DNA from: Plastoroseomonas hellenica
Lineage (GTDB): Bacteria; Pseudomonadota; Alphaproteobacteria; Acetobacterales; Acetobacteraceae
Length of the DNA: 51,077 nucleotides
Assembly (NCBI RefSeq): GCF_018129085.1
Contig: NZ_JAAGBB010000043.1
Span: forward strand, 1-51,077
Reading direction: 5' to 3'
Below, piece by piece: positions 17,414-26,370 of this stretch. The position numbers and the translations under genes are program-made. Each line of letters begins with the position of its first letter. Position 1 is the stretch's first letter. The notes below the pieces were generated by a model that ran no database searches, was not told where the DNA came from, and worked only from the letters and a program-made list of their open reading frames with translations.

Positions 17414-19237
17414 GTGTCCGACACTCTGCTGCCCTACTACAACCGCGAACTCGCTGCGATCCGCAAGCTCGCGGGCGAATTCGCCGATGCCTATCCGAAG
17501 GTCGCCTCGCGCCTGCGTGTCACGCAGGAAGCGGTGGACGATCCTTATGTCGAGCGGTTGCTGGAGGGGGTCGCCTTCCTCGGCGCCCGGGTGCTGAAGC
17601 GCCTCGACGACGAGTTGCCGGAGCTGTCGGACAGCCTGCTGGAGATGCTGTCGCCGCAGCTCCTGGCGCCGGTGCCGTCGATGACGACGCTGCGGTTGCA
17701 TGGTCCCGCCGAGGCGCCGGAGCCGGTACAGGTCAAGCGCGGCCTGCTCCTGGAGACCGAGCCGGTGCGCGGCGAGCCGGTGCGCTTCGCCACTTGTCAC
17801 GATGTCACGCTATGGCCGATTGAGATCGAGGCGGCACGCCTCTCCGGCCTGCCGATCTCGGCGCCGGCCAATCCGCGGGTGACCGGCGCGCAGGCCTGCC
17901 TGCGGCTGACGCTGAAGACCAAGACCAAGGACATCACCTTCGCCCAGCTCGGCATCGAGCGGCTGCGCTTCCATCTGCGCGGCGTCGGCGCCCAGGCGGC
18001 GCTGCTGATGGAACTGCTGGCGACCTCCACCATCGGGGTAGCACTTGCCGACAGCGCCCTCGACCCGAACCCGACCCTGCTCGGGCCGGAGGTTGTGGCG
18101 CCTGCCGGCTTCGCCGACGAGGAGGCCGCGCTGCCCTGGCCGAAGCGCGCCTTCGCTGGCCACCGGCTGCTGACCGAGTATTTCTCCTTCCCCGAGAAGT
18201 TCCTCTACCTCGACATCACCGGCCTCGAATCCCGGGCCCTGCTGCAGGAAAGCGACAAGCTCGAAATCTTCTTCTACCTCGCGCGGCCGGCGCCGGAGCT
18301 GGAGCGGGTGGTGACGGCGGAGAGCTTTGCGCTCGGCTGCACGCCGGCGATCAATCTCTTCCCGCATCGCTGCGAACCAGTGGCGCTCGACGGCACACTC
18401 GCGGAGTTCCGCGCGGTACCGGATGCGCGACGGCCGGCGGCACTCGAGATCTATGCGGTCGAGGCGGTGCGCGAGAGCCGGTCGGACGGCACCATCCGGG
18501 AAGTGCTGCCCTTCTATCGCCTCGGCTCCGACACCGAGGATGCGACGGTCGCGGAGATCACCTTCATCGCGGCGCGGGAGCCGTCGAACCCACCGATGAC
18601 CGGCACCGAGACGATGATCTCGCTGCGCGACCTCGCCTATGACCCGACCATGCCGGCCGATGGCGTGCTGACGGTGGAGGCGCTCTGCTGCAACCGCGAC
18701 CTGCCGTCGATGCTGCCCTTCGGCGGCGGGCAGCCGCAGCTTCGCCTGGTCGATGGCGGGTCGCCGGTAAAGGCGATCGATTGCCTGTCGCCGCCGACAT
18801 CGACGCTGCGGCCGAACCTCCTGGAGCGCAGCGCCTGGAAGCTGATCTCGCACCTGGCGCTGAACCATCTGAGCATCGCCGGCGGACCAGCCGGCGCGCA
18901 TGCACTGCGTGAGGTGCTGCGCCTGCATGACTTGCGCGACACGGCCGAGAGCCGGGCCGCGCTCGGCGCGCTGCTCACCGTCGATGCCAAGCCCGGTGTC
19001 GCCCGCCTGCCGGGTGGCCGGGCGGGCGCCTTCGTGCGCGGCCTCGAAGTGACGCTCGGCTTCGATGCGCAGGTGTGGAATTCGGCCGGGCTCTATCCGC
19101 TGGCCCAGGTGCTGGAGCGCTTCCTGGCCGTGCAGGTCTCGATCAACGCCTTCTCGCGCGTCGCGGTGACGCTGCGCGGCAGGTCCGGCCTCGCCGCCCG
19201 CTTCCCGGCACGAAGCGGCACCCGCGTGCTGCTGTGA
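17414..19237 (+). CDS. tssF: TssF (ImpG/VasA) T6SS baseplate protein
   Basis: Baseplate wedge protein that works with TssG, TssE and TssK. 607 residues from a GTG at 17414, chosen because GGAAAG lies just upstream and translation gives the family start (V)SDTLLPYYNRELAAIRKL. A TTG ten codons upstream adds residues the family lacks. Seen: GEFADAYPKVASRL, DPYVERLLEGVAFL, PAPSM-like TssF core, the block FPEKFLYLDITGL, INLFPHRCEPVALD, and the C-terminal SINAFSRVAVTLRG. The stop overlaps the tssG GTG by four bases. Confidence 0.94.
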   Translation: MSDTLLPYYNRELAAIRKLAGEFADAYPKVASRLRVTQEAVDDPYVERLLEGVAFLGARVLKRLDDELPELSDSLLEMLSPQLLAPVPSMTTLRLHGPAEAPEPVQVKRGLLLETEPVRGEPVRFATCHDVTLWPIEIEAARLSGLPISAPANPRVTGAQACLRLTLKTKTKDITFAQLGIERLRFHLRGVGAQAALLMELLATSTIGVALADSALDPNPTLLGPEVVAPAGFADEEAALPWPKRAFAGHRLLTEYFSFPEKFLYLDITGLESRALLQESDKLEIFFYLARPAPELERVVTAESFALGCTPAINLFPHRCEPVALDGTLAEFRAVPDARRPAALEIYAVEAVRESRSDGTIREVLPFYRLGSDTEDATVAEITFIAAREPSNPPMTGTETMISLRDLAYDPTMPADGVLTVEALCCNRDLPSMLPFGGGQPQLRLVDGGSPVKAIDCLSPPTSTLRPNLLERSAWKLISHLALNHLSIAGGPAGAHALREVLRLHDLRDTAESRAALGALLTVDAKPGVARLPGGRAGAFVRGLEVTLGFDAQVWNSAGLYPLAQVLERFLAVQVSINAFSRVAVTLRGRSGLAARFPARSGTRVLL

Positions 19238-20379
19238 GCGACGAGACCGTCAAGGGAGGCGAGGCCGCGCCCTCGCTGCTCGACCAGACGCTGAGCGCCA
19301 CGATGCGCGCGCCGCGTTTTGCGCCCTTCGAGGGGCCGGAACGGCCGGAAGCACCGCAGGCGCCCGACAGCGCCGCGCCGGAGCCGCTGGCGGAAGCCGA
19401 GGATCCCTTGCCCTCACCGTCGCTGCGGGTGTTGCCGCCCGCGGCGCTGCTGCGGCGGGAGCCGACCCGCTTCCACCCGGACGAGGCGGCGGCGATCACC
19501 GCCAAGGTCGCCAAGCGTCCGGTCCGCGACCTCGATTACCGTTCGCCGCCGCGCCTCGGGCATCCCTCCGGCGCCGTGGTACAGGCGCGGCCCGAGGATG
19601 GGCAGCTCACCTTCGCGACCTTCGGCCTGATCGGTCCCGGCGGCACCCTGCCGCGGCACCATACGGCGACCGTCGCGGCGGAGGTGCGCAAGCGTTCCCG
19701 CGCGCTGCACGGCTTCGTCGATCTGCTGGCCCGGCGCCTGGCCGGACAATTCGTCGAGGCGGGCGCGAAGTACCGCCCGACCCGCAACCCGGAACCGGCG
19801 CAGCGTACCCTTGCCGCCGCGATCGGCATGGCGACCAGGGGCCTGGAAGGGCGGATGGCGATCCCGGTCGACGCCCTGCTCTACCACGCCGGCAACCTCT
19901 CCTCCCGCAGCCGCAGTGCCGAGCGGCTGCGCGCGATGCTGGAGGCGGAGACGGAACGCCCGGTCGAGATCGAGGAATTCGCCGGCGGCTGGATGCGGCT
20001 GCCGACCACCGAGCAGTCCTGCCTGCCGGCTGGGCGCGGCGCGCCGCAGCATTGCGGCCTCGGCAGCACGGCGGTGCTCGGCGCCCAGGTCTGGGACGCG
20101 CAGGCGCGCTTCATCATCCGCATCGGCCCGCTCTCCCGCCCGGAGTTCGAGGCGCTGCTGCCGGGACAGCCGGCCTATAAGCGCGTCACCGACCTGACGC
20201 GCTTCTTCGTCGGCCTCGATACCGGCTTCGCGATCAACCTGGTGCTGAAGGCCGAGGATGTGCCGCAGGCGAGCCTCGGCGGCGGCGCCCGGCTCGGCTG
20301 GTCCTCCTGGCCCGCCACCCCGAAGGCGCGCACCGCCGATGTGCGCGATGCCATCTTCGAACCGCAGGACATCACATGA
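19234..20379 (+). CDS. tssG: TssG (ImpH/VasB) T6SS baseplate protein
   Basis: Baseplate wedge protein that binds TssF, 381 residues. The start is the GTG at 19234 within GTGA overlapping the tssF stop; longer in-frame versions would run back inside tssF. Seen: the family features YRSPPRLGHPSGAV, FGLIGPGGTLPRHHT, DLLARRLAGQF, and the C-terminal FEALLPGQPAYKRVTDLTRFFVGL and LGWSSWPA. The first 80 residues are low-complexity Ala/Pro/Glu and probably flexible, longer than in most TssG proteins. The stop overlaps the methyltransferase start (ATGA). Confidence 0.94.
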   Translation: MSDETVKGGEAAPSLLDQTLSATMRAPRFAPFEGPERPEAPQAPDSAAPEPLAEAEDPLPSPSLRVLPPAALLRREPTRFHPDEAAAITAKVAKRPVRDLDYRSPPRLGHPSGAVVQARPEDGQLTFATFGLIGPGGTLPRHHTATVAAEVRKRSRALHGFVDLLARRLAGQFVEAGAKYRPTRNPEPAQRTLAAAIGMATRGLEGRMAIPVDALLYHAGNLSSRSRSAERLRAMLEAETERPVEIEEFAGGWMRLPTTEQSCLPAGRGAPQHCGLGSTAVLGAQVWDAQARFIIRIGPLSRPEFEALLPGQPAYKRVTDLTRFFVGLDTGFAINLVLKAEDVPQASLGGGARLGWSSWPATPKARTADVRDAIFEPQDIT

Positions 20380-21884
20380 GCACGCAGAGCACCGGCGGCA
20401 TGAAGGCGAGCTATGCGGCCGCCGATATCCGCTACCTGGCCGCCTTCCAGGAGGAGACGGTGCCCGCGCGCCTACGGCTGGCCGCGGCGCTGCACGACGC
20501 GGTCTGGAATCCGAATCCTGAGAAGATGACGGTCATCGACATCGGCTGCGGCCGCGGCGTGACCGCGACGGTGCTGGCCGCGGCCAATCCGGGCTGGGAC
20601 GTGCATGGCCTCGACCTGCAGCCAGCGCATGTCGTCGAGGCGCGGGAGATCGCGGCCGAGGCCGGGCTCGACAACCTGCATTTCCACGAAGCCGATGTCG
20701 CGGCGCTCGATGTGCCGGCGATGGAGCGGATGCTGCCGCAGGCCGACCTCGTCATCCTCTACGGCGTCTGGACCTGGGTGCCGGACGTGGTGCGGGCCGG
20801 CATCGTGCGGCTGCTCGCCTCCCGTCTGAAGCCGGGGGGCATGCTGCTGATCGGCTACAACGCCATGCCGGGCTTCTCCGACAGCATCGTGCTGCAGCGG
20901 CTGATGGCCGAGGGCATGGCCGCGACCCATGGCAGCGATGCCGCCAAGGCACGCGCCGCGACGGGTTTCATCAAGCAACTGGCCGATGGCGGCGCGCGGC
21001 ATCTGCCGTCCGAGAAGATGCTGGAGCGGCTGACGAGCTATTCCGACGGCATGTCCGCTTATCTGGCGCATGAATACGGCACCGGCTTCTGGCGGCCCGC
21101 CTTCGCCGCCGATCTCAGGCGCGATCTGATCCCGGCCAGTCTCGACTTCGTCGGCAGCGCGGTGCCGGCCGAGACGGCGCCGGAGCTGCATCTGCGCCCC
21201 GAGCAGCGGGAGATGCTGGAAAACCTGCCGCCGCAGATGGACCGCGACTTCCTGCTGGACCTCTTCCTGCTGCGCCGTTTCCGCCGCGACGTCTTCATCA
21301 AGGGGCGGCGCCCCGGTGGGCGGGCGATGCTGGCACAGCTTCCCTTCGTGCTGTTCACCGCGCCCGACAAGGTGGAGCTCGCGATCCACACCGTCGCCGG
21401 CAAGGCGGAATTGCCGCCGGCGGCAAATGCCGCGCTGCTGGAGGCGCTGGCCAGCGGGCCGAAGACGCTCGGCGAGTTGGCGGCGCTGCCGGGCTGCGCC
21501 GGGCTGACGCCGGCGGATCTCGGCATGATGCTGTCGACCACCAACACCGCGCTGCCGCTCTGGCGTCCGCCGGGGCGCGGCGATCAGGCGCGCGCGGCAC
21601 GGGCCAATGCAACGCTGTTCAATCGCCTGGGCGCCGAAGCGGCGGCCAGTTCCTCGCCGCTTGGCTTCGTGGTGCCGGCGCTCGGCGGCGGACACATCAT
21701 CTCCGCCTCCGATCTCGGCGTCGCCTGTGCGCTGCAGGGTGGCGCGCCCCCGGACCCCGCCACGCTCGCGCGGCTGCTGCTGCCGGCGACAGCCCCGGAC
21801 GAGATGCTTGCCAATGCGGAAAAGGGTGCGCGTGCGCTGCTCGACCGACAGTACGGCACTTGGAAAGCAATGGGCGCCGTCTGA
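20376..21884 (+). CDS. Class I SAM-dependent methyltransferase with regulatory domain, T6SS operon
   Basis: Predicted methyltransferase of 502 residues; the substrate is unknown. Seen: a Rossmann-type SAM-binding fold with motif I VIDIGCGRG (about residues 54-62), acidic motif II HGLDLQ, then HEADVAALD and the motif IV region DLVILYGVWTWVP, followed by a conserved LKPGGMLLIGYNAMPG. The middle and C-terminal parts (about 220-320) look like the methyltransferase regulatory domain found in uncharacterised enzymes (PF10119-like), with a long helical tail. The ATGA start overlaps tssG, so it is coupled to the last core T6SS gene and probably made with it. This suggests methylation of a T6SS component or effector, but that is inference. 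A hairpin follows the stop. Confidence 0.85.
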   Translation: MSTQSTGGMKASYAAADIRYLAAFQEETVPARLRLAAALHDAVWNPNPEKMTVIDIGCGRGVTATVLAAANPGWDVHGLDLQPAHVVEAREIAAEAGLDNLHFHEADVAALDVPAMERMLPQADLVILYGVWTWVPDVVRAGIVRLLASRLKPGGMLLIGYNAMPGFSDSIVLQRLMAEGMAATHGSDAAKARAATGFIKQLADGGARHLPSEKMLERLTSYSDGMSAYLAHEYGTGFWRPAFAADLRRDLIPASLDFVGSAVPAETAPELHLRPEQREMLENLPPQMDRDFLLDLFLLRRFRRDVFIKGRRPGGRAMLAQLPFVLFTAPDKVELAIHTVAGKAELPPAANAALLEALASGPKTLGELAALPGCAGLTPADLGMMLSTTNTALPLWRPPGRGDQARAARANATLFNRLGAEAAASSSPLGFVVPALGGGHIISASDLGVACALQGGAPPDPATLARLLLPATAPDEMLANAEKGARALLDRQYGTWKAMGAV

Positions 21885-21888
21885 TCTC

Positions 21889-21912
21889 CCCGATGCGAAA
21901 ATCCGCTTCGGG
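21889..21912 (+). terminator. Hairpin at the end of the T6SS operon
   Basis: Inverted repeat with 9-base arms (21889-21897 and 21904-21912, one mismatch) around AAAATC, five bases after the methyltransferase stop. No T run follows, so it is only a candidate terminator. The 3' side, TTCGGGTGGTGCCGGG, is loosely similar to the tails of the hairpins at 7439 and 17295 and may be a worn copy of the same repeat. Confidence 0.45.
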
Positions 21913-21994
21913 TGGTGCCGGGTGCCGAAGCAGGCCATTCCGGTACCCAAACTTTCGTGCTAGCCTTCGGACAAGCCGACAGGAGTTTCCTGCC

Positions 21995-22690
21995 ATGACC
22001 TTTCGCCTCCTTCTCGCCAGCGCCACCGCGTTGACCCTTGCCCTGCCGATGACCCCGGCACCGGTGCTCGCGCAGTCCGATCCTGCGGCGCTGGATCTGA
22101 TCCAGCGGCTCCGCCCGCAGAGTGGCCAGACGCGTGGCATCCGCGTGCCGGGCGCCGCCGCCGAGACGCCGACCGCGCCGCAACCTGTCCAGCCGGCACC
22201 GGTCTATTCCACCCCGGGCCAGTCCAACTCCTCGTCCTCCTCGTCTTCGGCGCCGCGCCCGCAGGGCGGTGCCGTCGCCGGGCCGGGCGCCCCGATGGCG
22301 CGGCCGCTCCCGCCGCGCGAGACGACGGCGGTCGACGGCCAGGCCGCGGCGAACATCACCGTGACCTTCCCGAGCGGCTCCGCCGCCCTGACGCCGGAGG
22401 CCGAGCGCCAGCTCGCCCCACTCGGCCGGGCGCTGGCTTCGACCGAGCTCTCCGCCTATCGCTTCCGCATCGAGGGCCATACCGACACGGTCGGCAGTGC
22501 CGAGCTGAACCAGGCGCTGTCGGAGCGTCGCGCGGCCGCGGTGCGCGATTTCCTGGTGCGGCGCTTCGGCGTGAACCCGACCCGCCTCGAGGCGGTGGGC
22601 CTCGGTCAGACCCAGCTTCTGGTGTCGACGCCGGACAATACCCCGATGCCGCGCAACCGTCGCGTCCAGGTGGTGAACATCGGCGGCTGA
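21995..22690 (+). CDS. OmpA-family envelope protein (copy A)
   Basis: Secreted or outer-membrane-associated peptidoglycan-binding protein, 231 residues. The start has AGGAG upstream; an in-frame extension into the preceding gap lacks support. Seen: a signal peptide (about 1-26, ending PVLAQ), a short motif DLIQRLRPQ...TRGIRVP (about 33-51), a Ser/Pro/Gln-rich linker including a run of seven serines, and an OmpA C-terminal domain (about 125-231) with FRIEGHTDTVG, LSERRAAAVRDFL and NRRVQVVNIGG. It is closely similar to the gene at 43277-43867, including the TRGIRVP motif and the final VNIGG. The metallopeptidase-like gene begins seven bases downstream, so the two form a unit. Confidence 0.9.
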   Translation: MTFRLLLASATALTLALPMTPAPVLAQSDPAALDLIQRLRPQSGQTRGIRVPGAAAETPTAPQPVQPAPVYSTPGQSNSSSSSSSAPRPQGGAVAGPGAPMARPLPPRETTAVDGQAAANITVTFPSGSAALTPEAERQLAPLGRALASTELSAYRFRIEGHTDTVGSAELNQALSERRAAAVRDFLVRRFGVNPTRLEAVGLGQTQLLVSTPDNTPMPRNRRVQVVNIGG

Positions 22691-22697
22691 GGGCGCT

Positions 22698-23786
22698 GTG
22701 ACGGGGGATTCGGACGAAACAGTCAGGATACCCCCGGCCCGACGGCCGGGCGGGTCGTCGGGCGGATCCCCGCCGCCGGAGACCTCCGGCGCTGCCAAGG
22801 CCGGCAGTGCCCCGCCCGCCGCCATGACCGAGCGGAACAAGGGCCTCATCATAGGTGCGGTCATCCTGGCCCTTGGGCTGGTCGGCGGCGCCGTGAGCTA
22901 CTGGGTGATGTTCGCTGGTCCCGTGCGGATGGCCGGGACGACGGCCGCGGTGCAGACCACCACCGCGCCACCCGCCGGCGTGCCGGCGGTGCAGACGCCA
23001 ACCCCGACCGTGCCCGGCACCGATCCGGCGCCGCGCTCGATCGCGGCCCGCGCTGTGGTGCCTGTGCTGGATGAGGAGACGATCCTCGCCCATGCCGCGA
23101 CCGTGCCGCGCATGATCCGCCTGCGCGAGAATCCACGCGTCTTCGTGCTGGATTTCCCGACCCTCGACATGCAGGGCGAGGCCATGAACCGCATCGCGGC
23201 GCTGGTCGAGAAGGTGGGCCAGCCGCGCGACCGGCTGCTGGATGATGCGGCGCTAGCCAGGGCGATCACGGAATCCGGCGACACGCCGGCGACCTACTAC
23301 TACGGACACAATTACCGCTCCACGGACCTCGCCCGCTTCTTCATGCTCGCGGAGCGTGATCACGTCACCCTGACGATGGGCGAGGAATGGCTGCGGCTGC
23401 AGTACGAGACAGCGGGCGAAATGGTACAAGGGCCCGACGGTTTCGCGCTGCTGGCGATCCCAGGGGTGGAGCGCCGCGTCGACGCCACGATGCGCCGCGC
23501 GATCCTGCACCACGAGATCGGTCACGGGCATTACTTCACACGCCCGGCCTTCGCCGCGCATGTGCACCGCGTCTGGCGCGACGTCTTCACGGAGCAGGAG
23601 CGTGCCGCCTATCGCCGCTTCCTTCAGAGCGAGGGCTACGACCCGGCGCTGGAGGATGTGATGATCAATGAGGCCATGGCCTACACGCTCTTCACGCCCG
23701 ACCGGCGTTTCTTCTCCCCCGCCATGGTCGGCCTCGACGATGCCCGGGTCGAGGCGCTGCGCGAGGCACTCCGCGCCGGCTTCTGA
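22698..23786 (+). CDS. Membrane-anchored HExxH protein, putative zinc metallopeptidase
   Basis: I do not recognise the family. 362 residues from a GTG seven bases after the OmpA gene. Seen: a Pro/Gly-rich cytoplasmic N-terminus (about 1-45), one membrane helix (about 51-73, IIGAVILALGLVGGAVSYWV), a Thr/Pro-rich linker, then a periplasmic domain. That domain carries HHEIGHGHYF, so HExxH is at about 272-276, and NEAMAYTLF with Glu at about 325. HExxH followed by a downstream Glu in an N-E-x-x-A-Y context resembles the zinc site of gluzincin-type peptidases. Proteolytic activity is therefore plausible but unproven. It converges on the kinase gene across a 93-base gap. Confidence 0.7.
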   Translation: MTGDSDETVRIPPARRPGGSSGGSPPPETSGAAKAGSAPPAAMTERNKGLIIGAVILALGLVGGAVSYWVMFAGPVRMAGTTAAVQTTTAPPAGVPAVQTPTPTVPGTDPAPRSIAARAVVPVLDEETILAHAATVPRMIRLRENPRVFVLDFPTLDMQGEAMNRIAALVEKVGQPRDRLLDDAALARAITESGDTPATYYYGHNYRSTDLARFFMLAERDHVTLTMGEEWLRLQYETAGEMVQGPDGFALLAIPGVERRVDATMRRAILHHEIGHGHYFTRPAFAAHVHRVWRDVFTEQERAAYRRFLQSEGYDPALEDVMINEAMAYTLFTPDRRFFSPAMVGLDDARVEALREALRAGF

Positions 23787-23879
23787 TCGCGGCGCGAAAG
23801 CGTGACGACTTGAGGTCCGCCGGCTGAAAAGTCTGAATCACACGATCAAGCGAAGTGCGAGCGCATCGTGCTCGGACGG

Positions 23880-26336
23880 TCAGCGCCCACGCACGGTTTC
23901 GACGACCACCGGCCGCGCTATCACCCGCCCGCCAGCCCGCAGGTTGTTGCGGATGGCGGTTGCAATGGCAGCGAGGTATTCTTCCGGCCGCTCGTTCGCT
24001 GGACGGGTGACGCTGGCAAGCAGTGGCCGGTCGGAGGCGATCACGATCGCCAGGTCGGTGCCGAAGGGCTCGTCCACTTCCCAGCCGGGGAAGTTGCCGC
24101 GGGGCTCGCCGAGGCGAAGGCGCGCGCTCGGCTGCTGAAGCGTTGAGGGAACGAGTGGTGAGGGAACAAGCTGCGCCGCCTCTCCCGTGTTCATGAAATA
24201 CGCCAGATGGATATAGGCGGGCCAATCCGGCATCTGGACGTCGAGGCGCACGAACTGCCCCTTGGCCAGCGGCATCGTGCCCAGGACGGAGACGCGTGGC
24301 GCGGAGTCGCCCAGTGCCAGCACGGGGCGGAACACGTCGAGGGTGCCGCAATAGGGCCCGTCGAAGAGCTGCAGGGCCAGCCGGGCGGAGTCCTCGGGCA
24401 CGTTGCGCGCCGTCAGCTCGCGGCGGATGGCGGCATCCTCGCCGCGCCGGGCCACGCCGGCGATCGACAGGCTCTGATCGCTCGCGGTCCAGGTCAGCAA
24501 TCCACAGCTTGCGGCGGCGACCGCGGCCGCGGCGGCGCTCCGGAAATCCGGCCGCACGAGCGCGAGCTGCCGCTGGCGTTCCAGCTCGGCCTGGCGTTGC
24601 CGCTCGGCCTCCTGTTGCCGCGCAAGCTCGGCCGCCTGCCGTGCGGCCTCCTGCTGCCGCGCCACCTCTGCCTGCCGTGCCAACTCCGCGTGGCGGGCCG
24701 CTTCCTGCTGGCGCGCCAGCTCAGCTTGCCGTGCCGCCTCATGCTGCCGAGCCAACTCGGCCTGGCGCGCGGCGTCTTGTTGCTGGCGGGCGATCTCCTG
24801 CTGGCGTGCGAGCTCGGCGAGGCGCGCCGCTTCCGCCGTCTGAAGCGCGAGCTCCGCCTGTCTGGCTGCCTCGGCCGCCTGCCGTGCCGCGTCCGCCTGC
24901 CGCGCGGCTTCCGCCTGGCGGGCTTCCTCCTGTTGGCGGAACAGCGCCTGCTGACGGGCTTGCTCCTGCTCCGTCAGGCGCTGCTGGCGGGCGATCTCCG
25001 CCAGCCGGGTGAGCTCGGCCTGGCGCTCGGCCTCCTGCCGTGCCGCCTCCGCCTGGCGCTGGGCTTCCTGCTGGCGGGCAAGTTCGGCCTGGCGTGCCGC
25101 TTCAGCGGCGATCCGCTGCGCTTCCTGCTGGCGGACAAGCTCCGCCTGGCGGGCGAGTTCGGCCTGCCGGACCAATTCCTCCGGCGTCGGGCCCGGCGGG
25201 GGCTGCAGCACGAAGAACCAGGCTGCGGCCGCGATCGCCGCGAGGCCACCCGCGCCGCCGAAGATCAGCCCGAGCGGCGCGCCGCGCTTCCCTTCGGGCT
25301 TCGCCGGTTTGGGCTCGGTGGCGGGCGGGAATGCCGGGCGCGACGCGGTAGTACCGGTCGCGGCGGTTCCGTCCAGACCGGGCAGCCCGGGCAGGCCGAC
25401 GCCGGACAGGCCACCCATGGTGCCGGCCCCGCCACCGGTCGCGACCAGGGTCGCGTCGCTATCCGGCATCATGAGGGGCAGCGGTGCCGAGGGCGCAGCG
25501 CCGGAGGGCGCAGTCAGCGCCTGGCGGATCGCCTGGGCGAAGGCATCGGCGGAGGCGAAGCGTTCGTCAGGGCGCTTGGCGAGGGCGCGCGCGATGACGG
25601 CGTCGAAGGCGCGCGGCACGGTGACGGAAAGCTCGGACGGCGGCGGCGGCTCCGTGTTCAGCGCCTTGTGCATCACCGCGCTGAAGCCGCCCTCGAAGGG
25701 CTTTTCCCCGGTGAGCAACTGATAGAGCATCACGCCAGCCGCCCAGATATCGGCGCGGGCATCGACAGGCTCGCCGCGGAATTGCTCGGGCGCCATGTAG
25801 GAGGGCGTGCCGATCAGCGTGCCCACCTGCGTCATCGAGGAGTTCTCGAGGCGCGCGATGCCGAAATCCGCGATCTTCACCGAGGCGTCCGGCCCCTGGG
25901 AGCTGAGCATGATGTTGCCGGGCTTGATGTCCCGGTGGACCACGCCGCGACCATGCGAATAGGCGAGGGCGGAGAGCACCTGCTCCATCAGCCGCGCCAC
26001 GTCCTGGACGGTGAAGCGCTCCTGCCGGTCGAGGCGATCCTTCAGGCTGCCGCCCTCGACCAGCTCCATCACGATCCAGGCGGTCTCGGCATTCTCGCCA
26101 TAGTCGTAGACGCCGACGATATTGGCGTGGCTGAGCCGCCCCGCCGCCTGCGCCTCGCGCCGGAAGCGCGCATGCGCCTCCTTGCCCTCGGGGTCGTTGG
26201 CGGCCGGCATCTTCACCACCTTGATGGCGACGCGGCGCTCGATGATGCGGTCGACGGCATCGAGCACGGTGCCCATGGCACCGGCACCGAGGGTGCCGCG
26301 CACCTCGTATTTCTGGGCTAGCTCGGCCGGAAGCAT
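23880..26336 (-). CDS. Transmembrane Ser/Thr protein kinase with coiled coil and DUF4384-like C-terminus
   Basis: 818 residues. The kinase domain (about 8-275) has every catalytic element: Gly loop GAGAMGTV, VAIK Lys39, HRD 134-136, DFG at 157-159 and YMAPEQ. After a Gly/Pro-rich linker there is one membrane helix (about 355-379). A very regular Ala/Gln/Arg/Glu coiled coil (about 385-600, repeats of the type ARQAELARQQE) follows, then a C-terminal domain (about 600-818) resembling DUF4384 (GQFVRLDVQM, VDEPFGTDLAIVIASDRPLL), which would be periplasmic. DUF4384 often accompanies caspase-like peptidases. It is the last gene of the tpsB-tpsA-CHAT run, 34 bases after the CHAT stop. It could regulate the TPS system or act as a PpkA-type kinase opposing PppA. 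Confidence 0.88.
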   Translation of the reverse strand: MLPAELAQKYEVRGTLGAGAMGTVLDAVDRIIERRVAIKVVKMPAANDPEGKEAHARFRREAQAAGRLSHANIVGVYDYGENAETAWIVMELVEGGSLKDRLDRQERFTVQDVARLMEQVLSALAYSHGRGVVHRDIKPGNIMLSSQGPDASVKIADFGIARLENSSMTQVGTLIGTPSYMAPEQFRGEPVDARADIWAAGVMLYQLLTGEKPFEGGFSAVMHKALNTEPPPPSELSVTVPRAFDAVIARALAKRPDERFASADAFAQAIRQALTAPSGAAPSAPLPLMMPDSDATLVATGGGAGTMGGLSGVGLPGLPGLDGTAATGTTASRPAFPPATEPKPAKPEGKRGAPLGLIFGGAGGLAAIAAAAWFFVLQPPPGPTPEELVRQAELARQAELVRQQEAQRIAAEAARQAELARQQEAQRQAEAARQEAERQAELTRLAEIARQQRLTEQEQARQQALFRQQEEARQAEAARQADAARQAAEAARQAELALQTAEAARLAELARQQEIARQQQDAARQAELARQHEAARQAELARQQEAARHAELARQAEVARQQEAARQAAELARQQEAERQRQAELERQRQLALVRPDFRSAAAAAVAAASCGLLTWTASDQSLSIAGVARRGEDAAIRRELTARNVPEDSARLALQLFDGPYCGTLDVFRPVLALGDSAPRVSVLGTMPLAKGQFVRLDVQMPDWPAYIHLAYFMNTGEAAQLVPSPLVPSTLQQPSARLRLGEPRGNFPGWEVDEPFGTDLAIVIASDRPLLASVTRPANERPEEYLAAIATAIRNNLRAGGRVIARPVVVETVRGR

Positions 26337-26370
26337 CGCACCCCGCTGGGTCCTCGAGATCCTATGTCCG

